Assembly (NCBI RefSeq): GCF_921293095.1
Contig: NC_060252.1
Coordinates: 6,138,001 to 6,202,000, forward strand
Direction of reading: 5' to 3'
DNA from: Ischnura elegans
Lineage: Eukaryota; Arthropoda; Insecta; Odonata; Coenagrionidae
Length of the DNA: 64,000 nucleotides
Below the pieces are notes generated by a model. That model saw only the letters and a program-made list of their open reading frames with translations. It searched no databases and was not told where the DNA came from. Numbering within the stretch: the stretch's first letter is position 1; each line of letters begins with the position of its first letter. Shown piece after piece: positions 21,192 to 33,618 of this stretch. A program made the position numbers and the translations under genes.

Positions 21192-21425
21192 AGGCCGCTT
21201 TACACGGGGCACGTACTTGCACAATCTGACGTGTGTACGAGGGCGCAGTCAAAATTGCGTCGAGTAAAGCGGTGAGTTGTTAGAGCACATGCCAGAATGC
21301 GTGGACGTGAGATGGCAAAGTAGCCCCTGTTCTAATTTCGTTCATGCATTCGCGCAATTCCACGCCATTTTAGAAATTAATGCAGTTCTAACCTGCGCAA
21401 TTCCGTGCCCCGTGTAAAACGGCCT
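21192..21425. mobile_element. MITE with ~30-bp terminal inverted repeats
   Basis: The left end AGGCCGCTTTACACGGGGCA and the right end are reverse complements over roughly 31 bases with a few mismatches. The 234-base unit has no coding capacity. The superfamily is not clear; the ends recall PIF/Harbinger MITEs, but the target duplication was not identified. Confidence 0.7.
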
Positions 21426-21469
21426 CCATGGATAGTGAAAGGCAAGGTGAGCGTGGAAGATCATGGAAG

Positions 21470-21520
21470 TGGGTGGGCTGTTGAAGCAAGGGTCCCGGGT
21501 TCAAGTCTGAGGACATCAAA
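21470..21520 (+). mobile_element. tRNA-derived SINE scrap
   Basis: GTGGGTGGGCTGTTGAAGC and GTCCCGGGTTCAAGTC resemble the SINE scrap at 19439-19490. Confidence 0.45.
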
Positions 21521-22330
21521 ATCCTAGAAGTAAGAGGTGTCCCATTGCAGGCCTGGTCAAGCCACGCGGGTAGAAATTTTCTACATGTTGCCTTAGAGTA
21601 AGTATATACTTACTCTATGGTGTTGTCTTAGGGGGTATTTGCGTTGCCTGTACTGATATTTTGTTCTTTAGTTCGGTCCCTCCGAAATTTCTTTGTGGCT
21701 ATGTAGGCAAAGCTCTGTCATGGGCATGTTTTTTACCTCCGATGGAAGTAGTATGAAACTTCATATGACTAAAGGTCTTTAGCAACAGCATATACGAATT
21801 AAAGGGCAATTTTGGCGTATAAATCCGTTTTGCTGCTATAGAGCCGTGAATGTAATTCATCCGTGGGTCAATGAGAAAAATGAGTCAAAATTCGCTTTTT
21901 AGGCGCGCAATATATTGTTATTCGCACACTTATATAAATGCATAAAAATAATTTGTATGCCATCAGTAAACGCAGGAACGAATGAAATTTAATTTCGTGC
22001 ACTTATTTTTAAAATCAAATGAGGAATCTTCGATAAATTCGTCTGCAAACTCGGGTGAAAAGAGTTTTGCCACGGATAACATAATTACAGAATAATGTTT
22101 TAATGTTCCAGAGATTTTTAGTTATCGACCCAGGTTTGTCAAACTGTGTCATTGTCAAGGTAGAACAGCGCATTATTCGAGCTGATTTATAGAATTTTTT
22201 TTGGAGGTGCTTTTTGAAATTAGGGGAGGGGTATAAGGATTATTGGACCCTATATCAAGGATACATTTTTGTTTTGACATGTCATAGAAGTTTCTCCTCC
22301 AAACAAACTCCTCCAAATATTCCAAATTTT
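21521..22330. other. Intergenic, nothing recognised
   Basis: AT-rich. A 24-base perfect palindrome lies at 21594-21617. Confidence 0.45.
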
Positions 22331-22650
22331 CCCCCGTATAACGGTCGTGGGGAATCTCGGCGGTTAAGTGGCGCTCTCTACTCGTAAGTTGGTTCGCAAC
22401 GCATAGTCGAGCGGAGTGATCTTGATGAGAAGCTCGCTGCGGAAAGCAGATGTTGCGTCTCAGATTACGATACGAGAATGATGCCGAAAGACTATAGGAA
22501 TGGAGGCGGGGGAAAGTGAGCCAGGGGATGTGTTGGGAAGTCATCGAATGATGGACCTTTTTGGAAATGGAAACCGCCATTCGCTTGTGAACCAACGGGG
22601 ACACCACATGAGAAGACGCCACTGATGGAGCGGCACCAATCTCGAAGGAC

Positions 22651-23169
22651 CAGTGGCGTAGCCAGCGGGGAGGTCTGGGGGTACGAACCCCCCCCCCCCC
22701 AAAAGTTACTTTGCTTCAGAAAATATTATTATTATTATGATTATTATTATTATTAAAGTATTCTACCGATAAAGGTAGGTTTCCATGGAGTACTTGAGAA
22801 GAATTCTTGGAGCCTCCCTTTCCTTCCAGCATTGCCTTCTTCAATTCACCGTAAGGCCTACTCCCTTTCATTCTATCTAAAAATCCTATTTTTTCCCTCC
22901 CCTCCCTCGTTTCCCTAACATTCTATCCTCTAACACTGTATTCAACGTCCCCTCCCCGCCAAGTACTCGCTCCATTAATATCTTCCGTCTCCTAACAAAA
23001 TATAAAAAAAACATGAATTTACGAAAAATTTATTGCAAACATGAAGTTTTTTCGATTATGAAAAGTGTTAAAATTAGTTAAAAACCCTTTACTCAGTAAA
23101 CTGTATTTCAAAAATTTACCCCCCTGGTATTGGACCCTCCCCCGAACGAAGTTTCTGGCTACGCCACCG
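22651..23169. mobile_element. hAT-like MITE family B, copy 1, carrying a LINE insert
   Basis: Ends CAGTGGCGTAGCCAG and CTGGCTACGCCACCG are inverted repeats. Flanks CGAAGGAC and CGAGGCAC agree at six of eight positions, a worn 8-bp target duplication. The body (GAAGTTTTTTCGATTATGAA) matches copy 2 at 46060-46312. A LINE scrap splits it. Confidence 0.75.
22719..22998 (-). pseudogene. LINE family X 3' end, minus strand, inside the MITE
   Basis: Matches 16311-16605 in reverse: tail of ATT repeats (22725-22755), TTCTACCGATAAAGGTAGGT, then the reverse-strand coding end. Short AAAATAT words at both sides may be the target duplication. Confidence 0.7.
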
Positions 23170-23310
23170 CGAGGCACCAATCGAGGATGAGCAAATCTTC
23201 GCTCGTCATCATTCCCTGATGGGGACATCTGGGGCAGGTGCCGAAACGTTGGGCGTCGTGGATCCTTTAACCCGGCTCAAAACCCTAGAAAGGTTTCGGC
23301 ATTTTGAACG

Positions 23311-24286
23311 AAGGCCTCCTTAGCGGTCGTTGAATATTCTTTTTATCGAATTTGAAAAGAAAATAAGGCAGCTTTCGGCTTATTCAATACTACATTTCAA
23401 GGGTTGCTAATAGCGTTTCATACAAAAAGTGCTACTTGCATACAAGTTTTTGTAAGAAAGCTGGGAAGACCATATAAACTTCTGCGCCGATGACATTGAA
23501 CCTGTAGAGGCTGTAAAATGCGAAACAGGATGCATAACGTATTTTAAAGTTAAATATTCCAGTATTTTTGAAGTGCAATCGTTCCACATCTTCCTTTATT
23601 ATCGTGTAACATTGCTGTTGTTCTTCCGGAGCAGCTGCGTGGGGACTTCGACATTCGCGAGGAACACGTCCTCCTGCGCATTTATACATTTGTCACCGTA
23701 CTTGTTAATGTACCCTTAGTGTGACCAGGCTTTTGCTTACGAAGACTCTTACCATAAATCCGAGATCCCTAGTCTTTGTTTGCCCTCGTGATCTCCAAAG
23801 GCACTCACGCGAGAGAGAATTCTTTGGAGGAGGTGCAATCCGATTTCATCGTTCCTCGAGATATGGCGTCAATAAGTATGGACCGGACGTTTTGCGGCGG
23901 AAGTTACGCCGTTGAGGGAAATTGGGTTGGGGGTGTGTGGCGTAACCATGGAGACAGGGAGAGAAGGGGAGGGGGTGGATGAGAGAGAGAGTGTGAGAAT
24001 AGAGGAGATGAAATGAAAGTGTGGAGCACCGTACGCAAAGTGAGGAGGACCAATATCCATGCGAAACAGGAAACAGTCTTCCTCGGAAGTACTACTTGTT
24101 ATCGACACAGTTTCTTTGATCATAACACTATCAGCATCACTCGATGGGACGACTTTCCATTCGTTTTGTTCTTTCTACACTTCCTCTCTCTATTTTTACT
24201 TTCATGCATCCTATCATTTTTGAGCTTTGTTTGGCCGGTGTTTCTCCGCGGTTACTAATTTGCGTGAATCTAATGATGCATTGATG
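23311..24286. other. Intergenic, nothing recognised
   Basis: Only unsupported short frames. Confidence 0.45.
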
Positions 24287-24588
24287 CAGGGTCGCAGCTA
24301 AGAATTAAGGCTATGGGGGTTTTATGCGCAAGTAATACTTAGGAGTGTGGGGGTATTGCATACCCACCAGGGTAAGCAGGAGTTGCGTGGGCCCTCCTCC
24401 AGAAAAAATTAAAACTAATGGTTCAAAATGACGGGTTTTACGGCTGAGTGATATTTGATTAATCCTAACACTATTCTATACGTAATACTGATCCAATTAA
24501 GTATAATGGATTAAACTTAAAAATTTCTCCCTGCTTTGGGAGGGGGGGGGGGTTTATCCCCCTCACCCCCCCCCTCGCTGCGCCACTG
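24287..24588 (+). mobile_element. hAT-like MITE family A, copy 2
   Basis: 302 bases from CAGGGTCGCAGC to GCTGCGCCACTG. Flanks CATTGATG and CATGGATG agree at seven of eight bases, the 8-bp duplication of hAT transposons. Confidence 0.87.
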
Positions 24589-26171
24589 CATGGATGGATG
24601 TACTCTACCTACGATATCAATAACATCCGTTGCCAAGCTTCAGCAATATATGTATGCGAGTGCATATACGTTGTTATAGTAGGTGGATCCCGGCCCTTGT
24701 GGTTGCTTACTGTGGGGGCCCTTGTCAATCCATTCTACGCTTACTTCATCCCGCACGCTTGGTGGGACCTGCATGAAAGTGCATCCACTATTTTAAATAT
24801 TAAGTGTAATATTTTTACGGCTATTATGTGATGTGCATGTTGGTGCATGCTGGTGATCGGTCTCTTCCTGCCAAAAATCCAAAGAGTGACTCACAAGATA
24901 TTATGTGGATGTAGAATGTATTGGAGGGTGGAAATCGAAGGGAAAGTCCTCCGAGGAATATCTACAGGAGTTAAGTAAGTACTTGGACTGATAAACAGGA
25001 CGGATAATGTAGTGGAAGTGAAGGGTTGCAGTGGGCCAATAGCGGTATTTTCGATATGGATGAAAAGAAAAGTAAAATGATTAATTAATAATCATTTCAT
25101 TCGTTCCCGGGAGAAGTATTACAGGAATCATCGCCCATCGTTTCATTAGTTGATGGAAATTCACTGCTAATTATAACTCAATTAGTATTCTAGCTGTTCA
25201 GGATATGTGAAATGAGATGGCGGATCCTTAAAGTTAGGCCATTTAGATTAGACCATTAGATTTATAAATTTGGCCAGGCTATCAGCATTTCCGACTCTAT
25301 CTCTGCACGGATGCTTCACCTTGAGCACAATGGCTGTTCGTTATGGCTTTTAATTTTCATTTCAATGTTCCGCTGCTTCGAAAAACATGAAAAAATTCAC
25401 GGTCGTAAAATATACGCTGGTGCATACATACTTGGCAATTTAAAAAAATATTTTCGCATTTTTAAAATTGAAGGAATGGCGATTTTTAATATTTTTGAAA
25501 AACTTTCCATGCTTTGAATTGTTAACGTAAAATTCATAGCTGTATATATCGTGATATGGGTCACATAACAAATTTATTTTTGCGTTTTTTAATTGATACA
25601 ATATCTTAGTTTGTTGAGGAGAAATTAGAAAAAAAAAACCGATCGATCTTCAATTGGTCCCTGTTGAGACACGAGACTACGTAGGGGTAAAAAATTGGCG
25701 GAAAATGGTGGTATCCTTTCCGTTTGTTTGGTATTCGGAACTCGTGGATACGCAATCATCATCATTAGAGAACAATCCTACGATTGGTTTGACGCAGCTC
25801 TCCCATCCGCTAGCCTTTACATAGCGACGTCCGCACATTATACTCATAACTTCGTATCACCCAAAGTTTCTGAACGCGACGCACGAAGTTGCGATTAATG
25901 ATAATGCAGTATCATTATATCGTTTAATATTATGATATATCCTGGCAACCTGGAACTGGCTGAGAGGTTCCGACGGAATATCAAGGAAATGGATCAACGA
26001 TACTAGAAAACTTGGCATGTTCGGATGATGGTAGGAAACTAGATAAGTACCACGTACCACCATGAACTCATGTTGCGAACCTCTGATAGGCTGGTCATTT
26101 ACAGTCATACCTAAAGCGTAAATATTGCACATAATTATGATTTTCCTTAGGACTTTCAAGAGGTCATTGCG
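24589..26171. other. Intergenic, nothing recognised
   Basis: No gene supported. Around 25780-25800 a scrap (GGTTTGACGCAGCTCTCC) is the reverse complement of a sequence near 20800, so both are parts of one repeat. Confidence 0.4.
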
Positions 26172-26590
26172 GCTCATATCATCCTAGGGGCGAATATTGG
26201 GGGGAGCAAGGGGGTCAGGCCCCCTCTGAAATGGGAAAAAAATAGTATCGTTGTCTGAATCAGCTCGATACACGAGGGAATGGTCGTCGGTTTCAGTGAT
26301 ACTCTTTCATGTGTACGTCACTGGCGTGGGTACTCGTTGAGATTCTAAAGGGGAGCGAAAGAAACACCGGTCATGTTAAAGTGAAAAAAACAAATCCCTT
26401 ATCATTTGCCGATAAATAATGAACTGTTAGAGATGTTGCAGATCAGTTTGTTTATCGGCTGTGAAGTACAGGCTTTAGTGCACGAAAACGTATTCCACAT
26501 CAATGGTTACTATTGACAGACACTTGCAAAGATTGAGCCAGAAAATATTCACGTACTAGTTAAGAAACTCTATCGCGCCTCTGCATTGGA
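26172..26590. repeat. Anonymous repeat C, copy 1
   Basis: About 419 bases nearly identical to 31718-32135. It starts GCTCATATCATCC, then CTAGGGGCGAATATTG. No coding capacity, family unknown. Confidence 0.8.
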
Positions 26591-29500
26591 CATTGTGACA
26601 TTGATAGCATATTCGTGCATAGGAACTCAACCATTAATTATTCCGATACCAACGCTCACTGGAATGAGCCGTTCAATTAAACGCCTTTAAGCCCTCGTCT
26701 CGTATTTTCTCACGAAAAGCGTGAATAGCGACGAGATCTAATTAGATGACTTGTCCTTTATGTTTTACTTCATTCACGGATATTTCTGGGAAGAGTTTAA
26801 AACATACTAGGCCTCTCAGGGTCGGCGTTGATTGGTGGTCGCCGTGGATACGAACGAAGAAGGGATTGGAATTAGTTAAGCGGGTGATCGATATTAGAAG
26901 CAAGACAGAATTTCTCAACACCTTCCCCCCCTCTCTCTCCAAACATTGATTGGCATGCAGTTGCGACGATGACTCCTTCGCTTGCCGACTGCCAACTACT
27001 CCAGAGCAAATTAACCATCCGATTAATTCTCAGTCTAACTTCTAATTGTGAGATATGAGGGATTTAGCAACAACATTTGTTCGTGAAATTGATGAAAATT
27101 CTGCAGAAATTCCATTTCTTTAATCGCTACGGCAATATTACTTATATACAGTATAAAATCAAATATTCCGTCCATCATTCTGACCTGGTTTTTATCGTCT
27201 AATATTGAAATTTAATCTTTTCGGTTCTCCCCAACGTTTTTCTATAGCGGAGCGCGACGTAGTCAATTAAATAATCCAGTTATGGAGACTTGTAGTCTGC
27301 CATGACAAATCATCATCGCCATCAACTGTCACCAATCCTAGGATATCTTTGGCACACATATCCACTCATTTCTTCTCTCAGCTAGTCTTTTTGCACTCGC
27401 ACAATTCTTCCGCTTTGAATCCTTCATCACCTGCCCTGTGTTCTCTCTCGTCCGTGGTCCACCCCTCTCTCCCCCCTCTTCCCTTCCACAAGTCCTTCGA
27501 CGATTATTTTCATTGGACACTCGAGTCGTTGATGTGCCCGATGACATATAAACCGTCTCATGTTCTTCAGGTGGAAGTGACTCCAGTGGAAAAAATTACG
27601 GATACAACTTGTACTTAATACAATTTTCCGATTCTGTATTAAGAGGACGCATCATTCCATCATCACTGAATATGTCGTAATTTGGATATTTTTCTGTCGT
27701 GATAATTATCTTTAATTTGCGCTATTATCTTAAAATATTTAACGTATCATGTTGAATATTCTTTTGCCACCACTTACCCATCTCTCAAAGATTAACATTT
27801 TTATCACTCAAAAAGTAATGAGTTAATCTATATAAGTGTTTAAGATTTAGGCTAATGTTGACCAGGGTAGCCTTGAAATTTGCGATTTTTCGATTGTGTA
27901 ATTTTTATTCAAAAGTAATAAGCTCATTTGAAGAAGCGGGAGTGATACGTACTCTTAAACAAAAATTCCATTCATTGATTTTGCCTTGTTATTAATCATA
28001 TGCATTATGAAGAAAAATTTTCTTTCGTTTCGTCTTTCGCATTATTATGCCTCGGAGGACACATCATTCACATCGATGTGCCTTTTTTCGTGACCTAACA
28101 CTCCATTAAAACTTATCCACCATCTTGAAATTTTCAGGGTGAATACATACAATTGGCCGTTACTTAAATTTATTTGAATCTCAGGTACGAGAAATTTTCC
28201 TCAGTATTTTCTCTCAGATGAAATTTTAGCGTTTTAGGTAGAGAAGAGTTTATTCAAAAAACCTGAAAATAACACAATGATATATGCTAAAACAGTTAAT
28301 GAGATGTCGCTTAAATGTAAAAAAACGTTAATGAGAGATGCCACGAAAAAATACCTATCGTAATTCGTCTTTCTGAGCGACGAATTAATCAATTAGAACT
28401 GACGATAACATGTCAAATTTTCAAATAAATAAGGAGTATACTTTTGTAACCATACACGAGAAACTCAAATTTAAAAAAATAACTACTGAGTTAATTACGA
28501 GGAAAAAGATTCAAATCTGAGATGCAGGCTATTGCTGACCAGGGTTCTAAAACGTGCTGGCGTTATGCTGGACTCGCTGTCCGACGTGCTGGGCCTCCCC
28601 CTTATCATTAATCAGGGGAATTGACTCTAGCATTATTATTAGTGTGGCAGCCTTTGGAGATGGAGCCTGCCAATTGCGAATCACCCAACACCGTGAATCG
28701 CTTTCGTTGGTGCGTGAAGAACAGTGCGTCGATGGACATGTTTGAAGTCGTGTATGTGCGGGCAACATAGGCGCAAATGACGCAGGGAATTTCAAGACGG
28801 ACATAAGGAAGTACGTTCTGGGCGACTATCGAGTTCGGACCAAACATTTGCATGCTGGGAAGCGACGATGCTGGAAGATTGAAGCGTTGCCATAGGCGAG
28901 TTGTATAGCCCATGCTACAGGAACGCAAACCCCTTCCCCGGCCCCCAATTTTATATGTTTATGGCCTGCGGGGGAAATACACTTGTTCCATTGGCATTCA
29001 TTCTTACGGAGGAGTTCAATAAAGTTGAACTTTTATATCTTATCGCACGTCTTATATTATGTGCCAACTCAAATTAATTTAAAGTACCAATGCACTAGGA
29101 AAAGCATAAGTATTATCCAAGAGGAGAATTATTTAAGTATTATTTAAGGTCCTCGGTATTATTTAAGACGGAATTTTACGCAACGATTACCTGAGAAAAT
29201 TAATAATTTTTGTAACTTTCAGTAGTAATCATTCATACGGTGGAGTTAGAAAAAAAATCGATTAACGCGTTTCTTTGAACTACGAGATAACATATTGGAT
29301 AAAATCACATAATACGCTGCATGAGCCATCAAAAGCGATTGCTGAAAATTTAAATCATTATTTTATAGATATTTATTGAACTAACCCAATATTGGCAGCC
29401 CAAAGGACGTTAAATAAGAAACATTCAATATTATCCCCATTAGGACAAACTCAACAACGGGCCTAATAATTTCGAACAAATGAAAATAGAAATTCGGATG

Positions 29501-29644
29501 TTCCAGCCTGTACGTGCATCTCGGAGCAGAATACGTATTGATACGGACGGGAGCATGAGCATCTGTAGCGGCGGCGGGAGAGTTGTGAGATGCGGCGGCA
29601 TAAGAAGGCTGGAACATCGTTCGCAAATATGCATAAATGGCAAC
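26591..29644. other. Intergenic, nothing recognised
   Basis: Three kilobases without a gene I can support; short frames only, none with domains. Confidence 0.45.
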
Positions 29645-30303
29645 AGGGTGGTTTTCTATTATTTTTTATTGCCTAAATCGAAAGATTAACTCCTGGAGTA
29701 CCTATTTCACGCTTTCAGATTTTGAAATGACGATAGCTATTTTTCGCGATGAAATGAAAAGTGAAAATCTTCAAGCGCGCGGAAACGCGACGGCTAAGTA
29801 TGAATGCTGGTAAAAGCCCATGTAACGTAATTTTGGTTCCGGCTGCCGCCTTCAGAGACCACTAGGTGCGAGGCTATGAGCACCGCTACGACGCAGGCTG
29901 CTAGCAGGTAGCAGAGTACCCTGCTTGCAGGTAGCGCTTGGCTTAAGTAAGGATTATTAATACCCTATCAAAGAAAGGAAACTTTCCGACCTTCGGCAGT
30001 TTTAATTGGTGATTATTAAGAGATGTTTCCCTGAGCTCTGTGCCTCATACATGCATTAGTAATCTCAGACGAGGTAAAACTCTAGACTACTCGTATAGCA
30101 TCTGGGTCTCTGTGACGTTACGTGGAGTGGCATCTCATGGGCGCCAATCTGGCCTTTTTCAAATGCGGTTACAATTGACCATTAACATTCGTCTAAACTG
30201 GGATTTCTAAAAACAAATAATTTGTATATTATGAATACACTAATGGTGGATAATGAATAGCAATCAATTCCTTTCGTTTTCTTTGATGAAGGAAACTACC
30301 CTA
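29645..30303. mobile_element. Anonymous TIR element D, copy 2
   Basis: Same orientation and nearly the same sequence as 18028-18700, with inverted ends AGGGTGGTTTTC and GGAAACTACCCT. Small indels distinguish the copies. Confidence 0.7.
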
Positions 30304-31717
30304 TTATATTGAAAATAATGAAAAAGTAAATACTAGGCTTTGCACAAATATCTTATTTGATGCCATTTATTTTTTTTCATAGCGAAGAATCTTAGTGAAT
30401 CTTACATAAAACATGGAAAACGGTCCCTTAGACCTGAGGCCGATTCGAGGCTCTGATTTTCGTCTGTGTCCTCGTGCAGTGACCTGCCTGGCCGGCCAAC
30501 CGCAATCAAAAGCGCGATTATATCTGACCTTGCGCTCACTTATCGAAGGTCGTTGCCCTGAAATGCGATCGATGTGCCGTAAAACTGGTGAGAGTGTTTT
30601 TTTTCAAGGAAAGTATGCAAAGGTAAAAAAAATATTTTAACCTCAAACCTGATAAAATTTCGTACTATTTTGAACGATGCCCACAAACTTTCCCCTCTCT
30701 ATTACATTCACGATAAGAAAACTTAATACTATGGACTTAAGTTAATGCATCTTTAACATCCCTTACAGTCAATATATATTTCGTAGTATGGTATTTGGAA
30801 GAGGAAGCCGACAGCTGAGGTCATTTGCGCCATGAGGGATGAGAAGGGAAGCGTGGAGAGAAACCCGGCGTCGGCATTAGACTGCTCCTAACGGAAGGCT
30901 TTACGTCCCATTTGACGGACGGAGTGCTGTGTATCAAGGGCCCTCCACAAATCACTGAAGCACATATCGAGCTGTCTCTGAAAATCTCTGCAACTATATC
31001 CTCACATTATTTGAATCCGCTCCCACGGTATGTGAAGCCAACAATATACTTTTACATATTCACCAATTGTTTTTAAACATTGTATGTTGAACCAGTAAAA
31101 TACAAACTTACATTGGTGGACCAATTAAGCGTTGCCATATTTTCAAATATTACAGTAATTATAACCCCCATATTCCGCCACTGTTTTATACTCTATTATA
31201 TGGAATAAGTCGAAGTTAATTGTAAATATGTTTTCAAATCGATTCCGAAGTGATTCATCGAATGGGTATGTCAACGGGTATAGTAAAACATTTTGTTCCA
31301 ATCAATTCGGATTCTCTCCCCGCCAAATTATCGACTGCGGGCGAAAACAACCAGTCGTATGAAATATTCACTTATCGGAGAATCAGGGACAGAAGTACAC
31401 CCCACTCACCCAGATCAATAAGTCGAGGGCTGTCCCGATTTTTTCCCGAAAACCATTGAGTTGGGGGAGACAGGGGTGCAGATGGAACGGCTCGCTCGGA
31501 CGATGGAAATCGTTAGCCCTCTCATTCACGGGGAGAAGTGCGCGGAAAACGCGAGTCTTTTGTCCGCTTTCGAAACTCGATCGAAATGAGATCCCCACCG
31601 GATGATTTTTATCAGAACGGAGGACACACTTGAACGAGCATTGCCACGAGAATCATGGTTAATGTGGGCGATTTTCGCGGGAATTAAACACCTAACACCT
31701 TTTGTTTTGTAGGCAAT
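30304..31717. other. Intergenic, nothing recognised
   Basis: A 75-codon plus frame at 30413-30640 has no known domain. Nothing else is seen. Confidence 0.45.
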
Positions 31718-32135
31718 GCTCATATCATCCCAGGGGCGTATATTGGGGGAGCAAGGGGGTCAGGCCCCCTCCGAAATGGGGAAAAAATAGTATCGTTGTC
31801 TGAATCAGCTCGATACACGAGGGAATGGTCGTCGGTTTCAGTGATACTCTTTCATGTGTACGTCACTGGCGTGGGTACCCGTTGAGATTCTAAAGGGGAG
31901 CGAAAGAAACACCAGTCATGTTAAAGTGAAAAAAACAAATCCCTTATCATTTGCCGATAAATAATGAACTGTTAGAGATGTTGCAGATCAGTTTGTTTAT
32001 CGACTGTGAAGCACAGGCTTTAGTGCACGAAAACGTATTCCACATCAATGGTTACTATTGACAGACACTTGCAAAGATTGAGCCAGAAAATATTCCTTAA
32101 CTAGCCAAGAGATTCTATCGCGCATCTACATTGGA
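31718..32135. repeat. Anonymous repeat C, copy 2
   Basis: Direct copy of 26172-26590; divergence rises only in the last 40 bases. It begins CAGGGGCG just inside the shared edge, as hAT-like ends do, but no matching right end was found. Confidence 0.8.
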
Positions 32136-32414
32136 TGAGAAACATCGGAGATACAGTTAGGAAACAGAGAAATAGTCGCAATGCAAGGGCTTCCAGCGAA
32201 TCGAAAGAATACATTCCCTTCACTCGTAGGAAATGGTAATGAGTTCCTTACTTTTTGCAACATTTTGGTTGGCAACTAAGTCCTTTGAACTTGAAACGAC
32301 AGAATATATTTTTACGATAAGTAGATGTGAAAAATTCGTATTCAAATTAACATAATTGTGCTATAACCGCATTTTGACGCGAAATTTTCTCGCATAAAAT
32401 AAGTGGAATTTTAC

Positions 32415-32584
32415 ATTATTAAAATAAGACATTGCAATATTTCCACTGAGTTTTATTATTACACTACGCGTTTCGTCGTTACAAACAACATTAACAAGTG
32501 TAAGTGTAAGTTGTTTGTAACGACGTAAAGCGTAGTGTCATAATAAAACTCAGTGCAAGTATTGCAATGTCTTATTTTAATAAT
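32415..32584. repeat. Long imperfect hairpin (~73-bp arms)
   Basis: Arms 32415-32488 and 32511-32584 are reverse complements with few mismatches and small indels, around a loop of about 22 bases. It lies about 500 bases 5' of the endonuclease fragment. Confidence 0.85.
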
Positions 32585-32909
32585 ATTAAGAACTTACACC
32601 ATACCGCGCCCAACATCATACAGGAAGGAGTTTTACAATTCATTGAAATCTCAAAGTTTGGATTAAATAAGGATGAGGGGTGTAATTGTGGGATAGCGAC
32701 ATGTGACATCCTTTCATCAGCGACTCCAATGGCCTCGAGTGTTGTACGTGCAGAAATTACCCATGGAAGCGATATATTTTTTTAATCGGTCCGGCAGAAA
32801 AGATATGTATACATATATGTACATCTGTACAACTAGAAAATGGTGGTAATGTGTTATTTTGTTTTTTTGAAGTGAAAACTTCTTTAGCGGCGCTAAGCAC
32901 TTTTGTTGG

Positions 32910-33618
32910 ATGGGGAAAAAGCATAGAATTCGCGTGAGCGTCACCGACCCGACACCGCGATCTTTACAGCGAGATATACATATGTATAGTGTGTATAGTG
33001 TATGCAATGGTATAGGTTGCGTCACCGCTATTCTTTTACGTACTGAATACTGGCATCTGTCTGCTTCTAGTTCTGTACTGTACAATGTGCATGCGAAATA
33101 CGCCAGCATGTTCAACACTATTACTTATGATATCGGCGATATGTGTTTATGTCGTTGCCACTCTGGTGATAGTCAGTTCATCATTATGGTTGCCGTTTAC
33201 ATTTCTCCGGATAATTCATTACGTGCTATACGAGATTTTTTGTATGAAAATTTATTTATATATTCTCATGACGCATCTGCATTGCTTAAAAAAAATTGGA
33301 AAAAGATTTGATGATTTGCCAATGATTTTGAGTAGAGATTTCAACATAAACTTTGCAGACGATAAAAATATATCATTAATTGAATTTTTAAATAATAAAA
33401 TTGGTTTAAAAATGTCAAATGATCGCAATCTCAGTACTACGAAATATAAAACTACAATAGATGCGATCTTTACAGGACATTTAAATAGATTTGAATCAAA
33501 ATTGTTCATTTCTTATTTTAGCTACCATAAACCTATTGTATCAGTTTTACAAATTGATGATGATGGTGCTGGTCGTCAAGATGGCGAAAGTGTTGTTCAA
33601 ACTGTACATGAAAGTTAA
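32910..33618 (+). pseudogene. Helentron-type endonuclease fragment, frameshifted
   Basis: Two overlapping plus frames give one protein segment: VAVYISPDNSLRAIRDFLYE and ALLKKNW, then after a frame change in the A-rich run near 33288-33305, DLPMILSRDFNINFADD, MSNDRN, TTIDAIFTGHL and SYFSYHKPIVSVLQ. This is the second half of an exonuclease-endonuclease-phosphatase domain of the kind attached to helicases in arthropod Helentron/Helitron2 elements. The usual GDFN is SRDFN here, so it is probably inactive. No helicase is present. Confidence 0.6.

Larger units (their letters stand above)
22331..23310 (+). mobile_element. Possible Penelope-like element 3' remnant, interrupted
   Basis: After the inserted element, 23205-23300 reads CTGATG, then CCGAAACGTTGGGCGTCGTG, then GGATCCTTTAACCCGGCTC. 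This order is common at the ends of Penelope-like retroelements, which often carry hammerhead ribozyme motifs (CTGATGA and GAAA). Here the core is imperfect. The MITE at 22651-23169 splits the sequence. The left boundary is a guess. Confidence 0.4.

Noticed and set aside
22173..22622. 149-codon minus-strand frame
   Set aside because: No known domain, no splice context, and it overlaps the segment I read as a retroelement remnant; probably a chance open frame.
32717..33118. 133-codon minus-strand frame
   Set aside because: It overlaps the endonuclease fragment on the other strand and has no domain.
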